Notes: generated from the sequence alone by a model not told the origin. A DNA stretch of 64,000 bases from Paenibacillus sp. DMB5 (GCF_001517085.1 NZ_LRAC01000135.1:1-64000); one strand, 5' to 3'. Positions 18,265 to 27,424 are shown, numbered from the stretch's first letter. Program-made: numbers and translations.

Positions 18265-18280
18265 CGGAAAACGTTTTCGA
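18265..18280. promoter_or_regulatory. Orphan LacI/CcpA-type operator
   Basis: CGGAAAACGTTTTCGA has the GAAA-n-CG-n-TTTC shape of the operator at 16428-16443 and resembles a cre site. TATAAT follows at 18284-18289. No gene follows in either direction at the right distance, so it may be a second site for the LacI protein or a relic. Confidence 0.4.
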
Positions 18281-18410
18281 TAATATAATCTCTCATTTTA
18301 TGGAGGCATACAAGGCGTGGATTTTCTGGTTTCGGGTACGATTTTTCGGTTATGCCGCTGAAAAAGAGGGAGGAGCCGCATAAGCATAATGGCTTAGCAG
18401 AGGTAAAGGT

Positions 18411-18500
18411 GCTTGGAGCTTGGAGCTTGGAGCTTGGAGCTTTTAGCTTTTAGCTTTTAACTTGGAGCTTTTAGCTTGGTGCTTAGTGCTCGGTGCCCGC
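18411..18500. repeat. 7-bp tandem repeat (GCTTGGA)n
   Basis: GCTTGGA is repeated about four times, then degrades to GCTTTTA and GCTTGGT variants. It is a simple-sequence tract in the spacer before fabH. Confidence 0.75.
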
Positions 18501-18614
18501 AGCGCGAAACACAACCCGCGGCTTCTAAACAACCCAAGAGCAAACTTAAAAGGCCAGCAGTCCCATGCAAGAGGGCAGCCGGCCTTATATTACGTGAATA
18601 ACAATCTGTTGATC

Positions 18615-19624
18615 TTATAAAATATCAGGCGGAGCCACCTGTTCGTCCAGCTGAAGCTCGGTCAGAACACCGGCATGCGCCAGTCCGGCACCGAAGCCGT
18701 AGAGCAGAACCCGCTGTCCGCTGTGTACCTTCCCCTCACGGATACCGAGGTCGAGTGCCAGCGGAATGCTGGCGGCAGAGGTATTGCCGAAATAATCCAG
18801 GCTGTATAGAGCCTGGGACAACGGGTAGTTGAGCCGCTCACAGACCGGCTCAATCATCCGCAGATTGGCACTGTGCGGAATGAACCAGTCCACCTGTTCA
18901 AGCGTTGCACCGGCATTGTCCAGTACCCGCTGCACCCCCTGCGGTACCGTCCGGACTGCCCATTTGAATACTTCCCTCCCGTTTGCACCAGCTTGCCTGA
19001 ATCTCCAAGCTCCACACCGTTAACCGTATGTGACAATCCGGTACGGTAGACATGATGCGCCCCTCCGCCGTCACTGCCGAGATGATAGCCGAGGAAACGG
19101 TCCTGCTGCTCATCTGTCTCCACCAGCACCGCTCCGGCTCCGTCACCGAACAGGATGCAGGTGCTGCGGTCCGTGTAATCGGTAATTTTGGAGAGTGCAT
19201 CCGCTCCGACAACCAGCACTTTACGGTGCAGGCCCGACGCTACATAGGCGTGGGCAGTATGAAGCGCATATACAAACCCCGCGCAGGCTGCGCTCAGATC
19301 CACCGCTCCGGCCGTCAGCGGAATACCCAGCCTGTGCTGGATAATCGAAGCTACTGAGGGAAAAGAAAAATCCGCCGTGCTGGTTGCCACAAGCACCATA
19401 TCAATATCGGCTGCAGATTTTCCGTAACGGGTCAGCAGATTCCGGGCAGCAGCTATGCACAGATCGCTGGTGTACTCATCCTCACGGCTGATTCTGCGCT
19501 CACGGATCCCCGTCCGCTGCACGATCCACTCATCATTTGTATCGACCAATTGCTCCAGATCGCTGTTAGTCATTCTGCGGACCGGGACATAAGAACCAAT
19601 GGCTGTAATTTTAGCACCCTTCAT
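18615..19624 (-). CDS. fabH: 3-oxoacyl-ACP synthase III (FabH), frameshifted in this sequence
   Basis: Two overlapping frames make up a full ~336-residue FabH. The first frame has DTNDEWIVQRTGIRERRIS and the active-site cysteine in DLSAACAGFVYAL. The second has the catalytic histidine (FIPHSANLRMIE) and asparagine (YFGNTSAASIPLAL). FabH condenses an acyl-CoA primer with malonyl-ACP and so starts fatty acid synthesis; in bacilli it selects branched primers. The frame breaks at 18982-18984: one more A in an AAA run gives VQNGREVFKWAVR and a continuous product of 337 codons. The complete triad suggests a working gene and a sequencing error. It stands alone, and a perfect FapR-type palindrome lies 71 bp upstream. 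Confidence 0.85.
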
Positions 19625-19694
19625 TCTCTGATCACCTCATATTTCTTTTTGTGCAACGCCATTTGCAAATAAATATCCCAATATAGTATCTGGT

Positions 19695-19713
19695 ATTAGT
19701 ACTTGGTACTAAT
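19695..19713. promoter_or_regulatory. FapR operator upstream of fabH
   Basis: ATTAGTACTTGGTACTAAT is a perfect palindrome with a 3-bp centre. It fits the known FapR box (TTAGTACC-type inverted repeat), which represses fatty acid genes until malonyl-CoA accumulates. Its place upstream of fabH fits that regulon. Confidence 0.85.
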
Positions 19714-20065
19714 TATATGCGAATGAATTCGATAATGCAAAGGAATAGTATTCCTCCATAAGAGGAAATGTCGGGCTTTTAAGATTAGATGAGCCATAGT
19801 TCCGGAAAACATGCGGAGATCCGCCCGCTATAGCTTATATTACCCATTCTTACACTCATACTTACGCTTATTCTTCACCCATTCTTCACGCAGCTTGCAT
19901 TCCCTTCGTTTATACCGTCTGTATCTGTCCTGACTGCCATCCCCGCCATGCGTCTTCCCTCCCCCCTTCTCCAGCAAAAAGAACCATGACCGCCTTCGCG
20001 GTCACAGTCCCTGTTAACCTCTTTGATGCTGCTGAAAAAATACCCGTTTAAACCCGTTTAGCCAT
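19714..20065. other. Spacer between fabH promoter and GH28 3' end
   Basis: No gene seen. Apart from the putative terminator at 19976-20012 there are only short low-complexity TTCTTACACTCA-like tracts around 19840-19890. Confidence 0.5.
19976..20012 (-). terminator. Putative terminator of the pectin operon
   Basis: The stem TGACCGC/GCGGTCA (19987-20004) is followed on the minus strand by a T-tract at 19976-19980. It lies about 55 bp after the GH28 stop. The gap between stem and T-tract makes it imperfect. Confidence 0.45.
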
Positions 20066-21447
20066 TCATAGCTGCGCCGGTACCACTTCAACCTGCTCGA
20101 CCAGCTTTTCTGGCTTGGCTGTGTTCCGGGAACGGCAATTCAGTATTTCTACATCTCTGCCATTTTCAATATAAAAAGCAGGTCCTTCGTGATTTGCAAC
20201 CGTCACCTGCTGAAACCTTACATCCCGCACGTTGCCAAGGAAAAAACCGCGCTTTTTCATATCCGCAAGCCCTGCCATCATATCCGGCTGCCCCGGTACA
20301 GCCTCCTTTGCCATGGAGATATCGACGTCGGTAAAGCTGATCTCTGAAACATACTGCTCGGCCAGCCCATACAGGAAGCCTGCGGCGGCATGAACGTTAC
20401 GGGCGGTGATATTGGCAAAATGGATCCGCCGGAAGCACGGCGTCTCCGCTGTCACCGGATAAGGCTGTTTGTCCCAGACATACTTCTCCTTGCCCCTCGG
20501 CCCGCAGAAATAGTACAGATTCATCGTAAACGGGCAGATAACGCCCTCCATCACGATATTGCTGATCCGGATATCCTCAATCGTTCCGCCGCGCCCGCGC
20601 CGTGACTTCATGCGGATTCCGCGGTCAGTCTCTTTGAACACACAGTTGCTGATCGTCACATTGCGGATATCTCCGCTCATCTCACTGCCCAGCACGACCG
20701 CCCCATGCCCGTGCACCATGGTGCAGTTCGTGATGGAGATATTCTCACAGGGGATGCGCTCGGCTGTATCCTCGGTTCCTGCCTTAATGGCGATGCAATC
20801 ATCGCCAACATCAATATGGCAGTTGCTGATCCGCACCCCGGAGCAGGACTCCGGGTTAATCCCGTCCGTGTTCGGCGAATCCGCCGGATTCAAAATGTAG
20901 ACATTATCGATCGTCACATTGCTGCAGACAATCGGATTAACCGTCCAGCTCGGTGAATTGAGCAGGGTCACATCCTTCACCGTAACCCGGCGGCAGCGGT
21001 TCAGGCCGATGAGTGTCGGACGCGGATACTCCAGCTCCTCCGGCTGCTCCCGGTGCTTCCTCCACCAGGGAGCCCCATTCCCCTGCAGCGTTCCGCTTCC
21101 GGTAATGGACACATTCACTGCATCCTCTGCATAAATGCAGGGGGAATGCACCTGGCGTCCCACACCTTCCCAGCGGGCTTCCACCGCCGGGTAGTCTGCC
21201 GGATCGGTGCTGAAGCTCAGCACGATCCGGGACTCAGGTGCAGCTCAATGTTGCTGCCAAGCCGCACCGATCCGGTATGGAAGGTGCCGGCGGGAACATA
21301 GACAGTACCGCCCCCCTCCCGGCTTGCGGCTGCAACCGCAGCAGCAATTGCACTGGTTGCAGACACCCCGCAGTCCCTTAGCGCGCCGAAATCCTCAATA
21401 TTATACAAGGATTTTCTTCCTCCTTCCCTAATCTTAATACCTGCCAA
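20066..21447 (-). CDS. GH28 polygalacturonase-like glycosidase, frameshifted in this sequence
   Basis: The ~460-residue protein is a right-handed beta-helix GH28 enzyme. The N-terminus carries the typical YNIEDFGALRDCGVSATSAI and GGGTVYVPAGTFHTGSV. The catalytic motifs follow: NTDGINPESC, VGDDCIAIKAG, HGHGAVVLGSEMSG and RGIRMKS. Such enzymes cleave galacturonic-acid linkages in pectin or rhamnogalacturonan; with no signal peptide it should act on imported oligomers. The frame breaks at the GGG of 21229-21231 (CCC in the gene); adding one C gives 461 codons. It is the last gene of the SBP-permease-permease-GH105-GH28 operon, eight bases after GH105. Confidence 0.87.
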
Positions 21448-21454
21448 CAGCAGC

Positions 21455-22585
21455 TTACTCCGTACCGCCAGCCGTCACTTCCTGCATCTCGTACAAAGAC
21501 TCCATCTCCACACAGGCCATCACCAGCGCCCCAACGCCGTGAAGGTCATTGCTTACTTTTGGACGGGTCACGTAATTCTCGTAATCCCCTGCAGAGGTAC
21601 CGATACAGATGTCCGGCAGAATCAGCCGTCCCTGCTCATCCTCCTGCAGTACCTCAATCAGGCCTTCGTACCCTTTTTGGGCAGCAGCAACAGCCTCCGC
21701 CTCATCAAGAGCCAGCCCGAGCTTTACCGTCTTGGCAATGGTATACACGAACAGGCATGAACCCGAGGTCTCCAGCCAGTTGTCGGGCTCATCACCTTTA
21801 TCAACAACCTGATACCACAGTCCGCTCTCCTTGTCCTGATAACGGATCAGCGCCTGTACGAATTCGCCAAGTGCATCAGCGAGCTCCGCCCGCCCCGGCT
21901 CCTGCTCAGGCAGCAGCTCCAGAAACTGTGACAGTGCCAGCCCATACCAGCCGAGTGAGCGGCTCCAGAACTCCGGGGAGCAGCCTGTTTGCGGATTGGC
22001 CCAGGGCATGCGTCCGCTCTCATCCCAGGCGTGATAGAGCAGGCCCGTTGCTTCATCCTTCATATATTTGCGCATCAGCCGCTCCTGGTGCAGCACCACC
22101 TGACGCAGCTCCGGCTCGCCATAGGCATCCGCATATTTCAGCGAGAACACCCCGGCCATATACAGGCCGTCAAGCCACATCTGATAAGGATACTTGTCCT
22201 TATGCCAATATCCGCCCTCGGCCGTCCGGTTGACGGTCCGCAGCAGATTACGCAGTTTGTCTGCGGCAGTCTTATACTTCGCAAGACCGGTCCGCTCATG
22301 CAGCGTGAACAACAGCAGCCCCGCCTGAACCGCATCCAGCTCATCACGGGCAAAATAAAGATTGCCGTGCTCATCCACCAGATCATCTACATACTCCTGA
22401 ATATAGGTCAGGTAACGCCCGTCGCCTGAAGCAGACCACAGCAGCTCCATTCCGCACAGGAATACGCCCTGATGGTAATGCCAGCGGTGGGCGGGAGGAA
22501 GCTCTCCCGCCTGGTAAGTGTCCATTAACGAATCGCAGGCCTTGCGGGCCCATTCTATCGGTGTTGCCGGCAGACTGCCTATCAT
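21455..22585 (-). CDS. GH105 unsaturated rhamnogalacturonyl hydrolase
   Basis: A 376-residue (alpha/alpha)6-barrel enzyme related to YteR/YesR. Typical segments are HYHQGVFLCGMELLW, DELDAVQAGLLLF, MWLDGLYMAGVFSLKYA (the conserved Asp in WLDG is the likely general acid), WSRSLGWYGLALSQ and DNWLETSGSCLFVYTIAK. It removes the unsaturated galacturonyl residue left by pectate or rhamnogalacturonan lyases, working in the cytoplasm (no signal peptide). It sits between the permease genes and the GH28 gene, in one transcription unit with them. Confidence 0.9.
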   Translation of the reverse strand: MIGSLPATPIEWARKACDSLMDTYQAGELPPAHRWHYHQGVFLCGMELLWSASGDGRYLTYIQEYVDDLVDEHGNLYFARDELDAVQAGLLLFTLHERTGLAKYKTAADKLRNLLRTVNRTAEGGYWHKDKYPYQMWLDGLYMAGVFSLKYADAYGEPELRQVVLHQERLMRKYMKDEATGLLYHAWDESGRMPWANPQTGCSPEFWSRSLGWYGLALSQFLELLPEQEPGRAELADALGEFVQALIRYQDKESGLWYQVVDKGDEPDNWLETSGSCLFVYTIAKTVKLGLALDEAEAVAAAQKGYEGLIEVLQEDEQGRLILPDICIGTSAGDYENYVTRPKVSNDLHGVGALVMACVEMESLYEMQEVTAGGTE

Positions 22586-22635
22586 CCTTCATACCCCTTC
22601 CAACGTTAGTATCCCTTCCGAATGTCTGAGAAGCC

Positions 22636-23511
22636 TTATCCTTTCATGGAACCGAGCATAGCACCTTTGGCAAAATGCTTCTGCAGGAACGGATACACCA
22701 TCAGAATCGGCAGTGTCGCTACTACGATAACCGCCATTTTAATGGACTGGTCCGGCGGAGGAACAGCCGCATCAAGTGTGGAGCTGTGGTCCATCCCGCT
22801 GGCCAGGACAACAATCTGCCGCAGCAGAACCTGAATCGGCCATTTGGCACTGTCATCCAGATACAGGATCGCACTCATGTAAGTGTTCCAGTATGTCACC
22901 GCGTAGAACAGGGAGATCGTAGCAATCGCCGGCATCGACAGCGGGAGCACGATCCGGAACAGGATGCCGAAGTCGTTACAGCCGTCGATTTTGGCGGATT
23001 CCTCAAGTCCTTCAGGGATGTTCTGGAAAAAGTTTTTGAGAATAATCATATTGAACGCACTGATCGCCGACGGCAAAATAAGCGCCGCATAGGAATCGAT
23101 CAGCCCCAGCTCTTTTACCACCAGGAACGTCGGAATCATCCCGCCATGGAACAGCATCGTGAACACAACCAGGAAGTTAACTACATTACGTCCGTCAAGA
23201 TCCCGTCTGGATAACCCGTAGGCCATCAGCGCAGTGATGAACATACTGAACAAAGTACCAATCAGCGTAACGCCGATCGAGACACCCATTGCTTTGAAGA
23301 TCGTATCCGTGGAAAAAATAAATTTATAAGCCTCCAGACTCCACACCTTCGGAATCAGTACAAACTTGCTGGCCGCAATCTCTGCACTTGTCGTAAAAGA
23401 TCCCGCGACCACATGCACAAACGGCAGCACGGTAATGAGCGCAATCAGCGCCAGCAGCGTAAAGTTAACAGCGGCAAACACCCTGCCGCCCAGCGATCTG
23501 TCCTCTACCAT
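22636..23511 (-). CDS. Carbohydrate ABC transporter permease (YtcP/LplC type)
   Basis: A 291-residue membrane protein with six predicted helices. It has the EAA-type loop (EGLEESAKIDGCNDFGILF) in the middle and ends with PFLQKHFAKGAMLGSMKG, the usual C-terminus of this family. It pairs with the LplB-type permease just upstream (31 bp) and the lipoprotein before that to import oligosaccharides, here probably pectin or rhamnogalacturonan fragments. No ATPase is encoded nearby; these systems commonly use a shared MsmX-type ATPase. Confidence 0.9.
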   Translation of the reverse strand: MVEDRSLGGRVFAAVNFTLLALIALITVLPFVHVVAGSFTTSAEIAASKFVLIPKVWSLEAYKFIFSTDTIFKAMGVSIGVTLIGTLFSMFITALMAYGLSRRDLDGRNVVNFLVVFTMLFHGGMIPTFLVVKELGLIDSYAALILPSAISAFNMIILKNFFQNIPEGLEESAKIDGCNDFGILFRIVLPLSMPAIATISLFYAVTYWNTYMSAILYLDDSAKWPIQVLLRQIVVLASGMDHSSTLDAAVPPPDQSIKMAVIVVATLPILMVYPFLQKHFAKGAMLGSMKG

Positions 23512-23542
23512 CTTCTATTCCTCCCGCAGTCTCTCAATTCAC

Positions 23543-24511
23543 TTAATAAACGCCTTCTTCGCCCATTTTCTTGGACAATTTGTTAACAGACATAACCATG
23601 ATAAGCCCGATAATGGACTTAAAGAATCCGATAGCCGTACTGTAACTGAACTGGCCTTGTCTGAGTCCCGCAGTATAGACATACGTATCGATAATTTCCG
23701 CAACATTCCGGTTCATGGAGTTCAGCATCAGATAGACATGCTCGAAGCCCAGATCCAGCACGGAACCAATTTTCAGAATAAGCAGGGTAATGATGACACT
23801 CCGGATCGCCGGAAGTGTAATATGCCAGATCTGCCGCATCCGTCCCGCTCCATCCATGCGCGCAGCTTCATACAGACCGGGGTCAATAGCAGCGATCGAA
23901 GCCAGATAGATAATCGTGCCCCAGCCCGCTTCTCTCCAGATAATCTGGATGATGTACATCGGCCGGAACCAGCCCGGATTCAGCAGGAAATTCACCTGCT
24001 CGAAGCCGAAATAACTGAGCAGCTCGTTAATAATCCCGCCGTCCATCGTAACCATAACGTAAGTAATCGAGACAATAATAACCCATGACATGAAGTGGGG
24101 CAGATAGACCAGCGTCTGAAACAATCTTTTGAAAAAGCTGCCTCTAAGCTCATTCAGCATCAGGGCCAATATAATCGGCACCGGAAAATAAAACAGAATA
24201 TTCATTCCGAACAATATGAGCGTGTTACCGAGAATCTTCAGGAAATCGGGCTCGGTGAACAGACGCTGGAAATGCTCCATGCCTACCCATTCACTGCCCG
24301 TAATTCCCTGGTAAGGCTTGTAATCCTGAAAGGAAATAATCAGGCCGTACATCGGCAAATATTTAAAAAGAACAAAAAACAAAACACCCGGTAGCAGCAT
24401 GACGTACAGATATTTGTTTCTCCACAGCCGCTTCTTGAGCTCACTGCTGCTCTTGTAACTTTTGGGCTTCAGCTTGGAGACTGTACCGGGCTGAGCGGTG
24501 ACATCCTGCAT
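23543..24511 (-). CDS. Carbohydrate ABC transporter permease (LplB type)
   Basis: A 322-residue permease with six predicted helices and a cytoplasmic N-terminal tail. Family signatures are LFKYLPMYGLIISFQDYKPY near residue 50 and the EAA loop YEAARMDGAGRMRQIWHI around residue 225. It is the partner of the YtcP-type permease. It follows the binding-protein gene by 119 bp, a gap that holds a hairpin at 24551-24588. Confidence 0.9.
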   Translation of the reverse strand: MQDVTAQPGTVSKLKPKSYKSSSELKKRLWRNKYLYVMLLPGVLFFVLFKYLPMYGLIISFQDYKPYQGITGSEWVGMEHFQRLFTEPDFLKILGNTLILFGMNILFYFPVPIILALMLNELRGSFFKRLFQTLVYLPHFMSWVIIVSITYVMVTMDGGIINELLSYFGFEQVNFLLNPGWFRPMYIIQIIWREAGWGTIIYLASIAAIDPGLYEAARMDGAGRMRQIWHITLPAIRSVIITLLILKIGSVLDLGFEHVYLMLNSMNRNVAEIIDTYVYTAGLRQGQFSYSTAIGFFKSIIGLIMVMSVNKLSKKMGEEGVY

Positions 24512-24550
24512 AGTTCTCTCCCTTTCTGTTTCAATATCTTATCTTTTAAA

Positions 24551-24588
24551 AGAAGGCTGCCGAAGCGGCTCGGCTTCGCCAGCCTTCT
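24551..24588 (-). terminator. Intercistronic hairpin after the binding-protein gene
   Basis: AGAAGGCTG and CAGCCTTCT pair around a GC-rich inner stem (GAAGC/GGCTTC). A T-rich run follows on the minus strand. It lies between the binding-protein and permease genes, where a partial terminator or RNA-stabilising hairpin would make binding protein exceed permease. Confidence 0.6.
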
Positions 24589-24630
24589 ATATCCGGTGTT
24601 ACCTCGCAGGGCGTTATTCAGGAGCTCCGC

Positions 24631-26199
24631 TTATTTTTTATAGACTGCGTTGTATTCTTCGATAATGGCCGAACCGCCGCGGCTCTTCCATGCTTCTACT
24701 TCTTTTTCAAAACCGGCTTTGTCCAGCTGGCCATAAATGTAGTTGTAAGTGGCATCCGTAATAATCTGCTGCAGCTCTACGCCCTTCGACGTGTAGGTTG
24801 CAGAATCCAGGGCAGCAGTCGGATCAGCGACGCCCACCTTCACATTTTCAAGAATCAGCTCTTCCGCATGAATACGGCCAGGCAGCACGTTATAGCTCTG
24901 GTACATGCCGTTGGTTTCGGACTCACCGATTACACTGTCCTTGTAGCCTTTAACTTCGCGTTCGATCAGCTCCTTGTCGTCAGTCGGTTTAGCTTTGCCG
25001 TCTACAACGGTATAGTGTGTGCCTTCAATGCCCCAGTACATGAGGTTCGATACTTCAGGAGTCATCATCTTGTCGAAGAAGGCGAGAATGCTCTTCAGCT
25101 CAGCTTCGTCCTTAACCGCAGATTTCGGGAACAGCACAACGTTGTTGTAGCCTGGAATCATCCACTGGGCGAACTTTCCGTCCGGTCCGGCAACCATACT
25201 ATGTGTATCAAGCACGGCATCCGGGAAGTTTTTGATCAAATCCTTGTTCAGGGTGTCGATGTCCTGCATCGAGCCGCCGATGTACAGCCCGGCTTTGCCG
25301 CTGACGAACATGTTTACGGCATCCGTTTTACTTGTAGCTGCAAAGTCTTTGTTCATGTAGCCGCCGTCACGCAGCTTTTTGAAGAAGTCCATCGTGTCAA
25401 TGTATTGCGGGAAGGTGAAATCCGGTGCCAGCTGGCCGTCCTTCTCACCCCAGGTGTTCGGTGTGCCGAACCAGGCGGAGACGGTTTTGAATGCCCCGTA
25501 CACCAGCTCGTTGCGGTCAACAAGACCGATGGTGTCTTTTTTGCCGTTGCCGTCAGGATCCTTCTCGGTAAAAGCCTGAGCCATCGCGAACAGTTCATCC
25601 AGGTTAGCCGGAGCCTGCAGCCCCAGCTTATCCGCCCAGTCCTTGCGGTAGATGATACCCTGGCGGGCCAGCGGACGTCCGATATACAGGGAGTAGAGCT
25701 TGCCGTCTACCTTCGTATTGTTCAGAATTTCCGGCTTCAGCTTGTTGAGGTTCGGGAATTCGCTTAACAGCGGCCCGATCTCCCAGAACTGCCCGTCCTT
25801 GATTGCTTCTCTCATCTGTACGAACGTGGTCTGATTCTTCAGGTACGTTACCTGCGGCAGCGAACCGGTGGCAAAGGAGGAGTTCAGCTTCTCTTCATAC
25901 GTATCCGCCGGGAAGAACTGATAGGTCAGCTTGGTATTGGTCAGCTTCTCCAGCTCTGTCTTGATCGTATCCGGCGGGGTTTCCGCTGTATTCAGCGGCA
26001 GCATAATTTTGATTTCTGTCGGCTTCTCCGGCTCTGGTGCCGGTTCTGTAGTTGCGGTCGTGGTTGTGTTCCCGCCGCTCGTGCCTGGATCTTTAGTAGC
26101 CGCCGCTTCATTTCCGCTGTTGTTGTTGCCGCACGCTGCCGTCAGCATACTGAATGTCAGCAGTGAGCTGAGAAGCAGGGTGAAGGATTTTTTCGTCAT
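24631..26199 (-). CDS. Extracellular oligosaccharide-binding lipoprotein (LplA/YtcQ type)
   Basis: A ~522-residue lipoprotein: signal peptide, then the lipobox in FSMLTAACGNN (Cys about residue 23), a low-complexity Thr/Glu/Pro stretch, then a family 1 type solute-binding fold. Conserved segments are FWEIGPLLSEFPNLNKL, ARQGIIYRKDWADKLGL and DPDGNGKKDTIGLVDRNELV, which resembles a calcium-binding loop. The ATG at 26199 has GGAGGTC nine bases upstream; the frame opens earlier at 26244 without a better site. It is the first gene of the pectin importer operon. A near-cre site lies in its leader. A paralogue is encoded at 28080-29606. Confidence 0.9.
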   Translation of the reverse strand: MTKKSFTLLLSSLLTFSMLTAACGNNNSGNEAAATKDPGTSGGNTTTTATTEPAPEPEKPTEIKIMLPLNTAETPPDTIKTELEKLTNTKLTYQFFPADTYEEKLNSSFATGSLPQVTYLKNQTTFVQMREAIKDGQFWEIGPLLSEFPNLNKLKPEILNNTKVDGKLYSLYIGRPLARQGIIYRKDWADKLGLQAPANLDELFAMAQAFTEKDPDGNGKKDTIGLVDRNELVYGAFKTVSAWFGTPNTWGEKDGQLAPDFTFPQYIDTMDFFKKLRDGGYMNKDFAATSKTDAVNMFVSGKAGLYIGGSMQDIDTLNKDLIKNFPDAVLDTHSMVAGPDGKFAQWMIPGYNNVVLFPKSAVKDEAELKSILAFFDKMMTPEVSNLMYWGIEGTHYTVVDGKAKPTDDKELIEREVKGYKDSVIGESETNGMYQSYNVLPGRIHAEELILENVKVGVADPTAALDSATYTSKGVELQQIITDATYNYIYGQLDKAGFEKEVEAWKSRGGSAIIEEYNAVYKK

Positions 26200-26222
26200 A
26201 CCTTTTTGACCTCCGTTTGGCT

Positions 26223-26236
26223 TGTAATTGGTTACA
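26223..26236 (-). promoter_or_regulatory. Near-consensus cre site (CcpA)
   Basis: The minus strand reads TGTAACCAATTACA, which fits the cre consensus TGWAANCGNTNWCA at all but one position (A instead of G at the centre). It is a palindrome 24 bp before the start codon, suiting carbon catabolite repression of the pectin operon. Confidence 0.5.
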
Positions 26237-26410
26237 TGCCTCACACTACAGCTCAGGCCAGGTTACGAAAACAATCATTTACTCATTATGGGGGTTTTGG
26301 GACGGGAGTCTGGGGAAATGATTATCGGGTGATGGGGGCGGGGGAAATGCTGCGGGCGGGGTGATGAGGATAAGATTACTGACTTCAAACTTTCATTAAT
26401 CAAAACAAAC

Positions 26411-26449
26411 AAAAAAAGAAATCAAGCCGTTACTAATCTCGGCTTGATT
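26411..26449 (-). terminator. Terminator of the DUF2975 gene
   Basis: AATCAAGCCG (26420-26429) pairs with CGGCTTGATT (26440-26449) and a T7-rich tract follows on the minus strand. The rest of the 26237-26598 gap shows no gene. Confidence 0.7.
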
Positions 26450-26598
26450 CTTTTGTACCAAATAATGACATAGTAAACACCTCTGCTAATTTGGCGGTAT
26501 TCGCTGCTGCGCGGGGAATGCTTCGACTTCCGGCCGCTGCTCCCGCCTTCCCGGGGGCTTCCTTCACCTTATCCGTTTCAAATTACTCTACTTAACAT

Positions 26599-27054
26599 TT
26601 AACTGATTTTATTACTATTGCATCTTTTTTCAAAAACCTTAGCAAAGACTGCACTTACACTAGTAGATAAAATAACCAATAATGCAAACAGTATGATTCC
26701 CGGGGCATCATCTCCATCCGCCATAAGAAATAAGAGTGGCATAGCTATTACATATAAAACACTGATTGTAATTCCACAATATCTTATGTTCTTTAAGGCA
26801 TTTAAAGATTGTTTCGACATGACATCGTTCTTGTTAATATAGCTTAAGAATTTTATAGTCTGGTACAGAGCAAATAAGAATGGCGTCACCGATCCATACA
26901 AGCCGATAAAACCGATAAATTGCACATAGGCTGGTGCTTCAATCACATGTGATAGTCCTGTTATTACCATAGGCAGCAAAAATATAAACAAAGTAAGAAT
27001 CGGACTCCCAATAAAAATAACTACCTTTAAAAAAGTTGTTGAACTTCGTTTCAT
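26599..27054 (-). CDS. DUF2975 family membrane protein
   Basis: A 151-residue protein with four hydrophobic segments. The pattern LYGSVTPFLFALYQTIKFLS followed by LNALKNIRYCGITISVLYVI and ADGDDAPGIILFALL is that of the DUF2975 family. Its function is unknown; members usually sit beside a small XRE regulator, which is absent here. The ATG at 27054 has GAGGTG upstream, better than the in-frame start at 27087. The gene and its flanks are AT-rich compared with neighbours and lie between two paralogous binding-protein genes, which suggests insertion. Confidence 0.75.
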   Translation of the reverse strand: MKRSSTTFLKVVIFIGSPILTLFIFLLPMVITGLSHVIEAPAYVQFIGFIGLYGSVTPFLFALYQTIKFLSYINKNDVMSKQSLNALKNIRYCGITISVLYVIAMPLLFLMADGDDAPGIILFALLVILSTSVSAVFAKVFEKRCNSNKIS

Positions 27055-27255
27055 AAAAAGCACCTCGTTTGGTATTTGTTTATTCATTTTTAATTTGATT
27101 GTAATATATTATTTATCGTATTACAATAAACATTTATTATACTATATTATTTTTTGTTGATAATTATTTTTCGAAAAATCCTTGAGAAGTCCATGAGGTC
27201 CTCCTGTTTCATGCTTATACAGTGATGAAATCAAACATAAGATTACCCCAAAACT

Positions 27256-27304
27256 AAAAAGCAGAACGGGAATCCCCCATAAAGGGAGCACTCTCGCTCT
27301 GCTG
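27256..27304 (-). terminator. Putative terminator downstream of cueP
   Basis: AGCAGAGCG and CGTTCTGCT arms with an inner CTCCC/GGGGG stem form a long imperfect hairpin followed by a T5 tract on the minus strand, about 120 bp after the cueP stop. No gene is seen in the rest of 27055-27424. Confidence 0.5.
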
Positions 27305-27424
27305 ATCTTTAATGTTACTTTACCGGCCTCGTACTTCTATGCACCTCACCAAAACAGCTGGTAACCGGCCAGTTTTTGAAATCAATATGTGTTATATATA
27401 GCCACCAACCTGCATATCCAATCC

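Larger units (their letters stand above)
17999..18614. other. Gene-free spacer with repeats and an orphan operator
   Basis: No gene is supported. The stretch holds a run of TTACG/TTTAC-type short repeats near 18090-18125, a LacI-type palindrome at 18265-18280 followed by a TATAAT box at 18284-18289, and a 7-bp tandem repeat at 18411-18500. A 27-codon frame starting at 18300 has no ribosome site. The tail end (18560-18614) is the 3' flank of fabH. Confidence 0.5.

Noticed and set aside
18300..18383. 27-codon frame after the orphan operator
   Set aside because: No ribosome binding site, no homology and it opens in a repeat-rich spacer.
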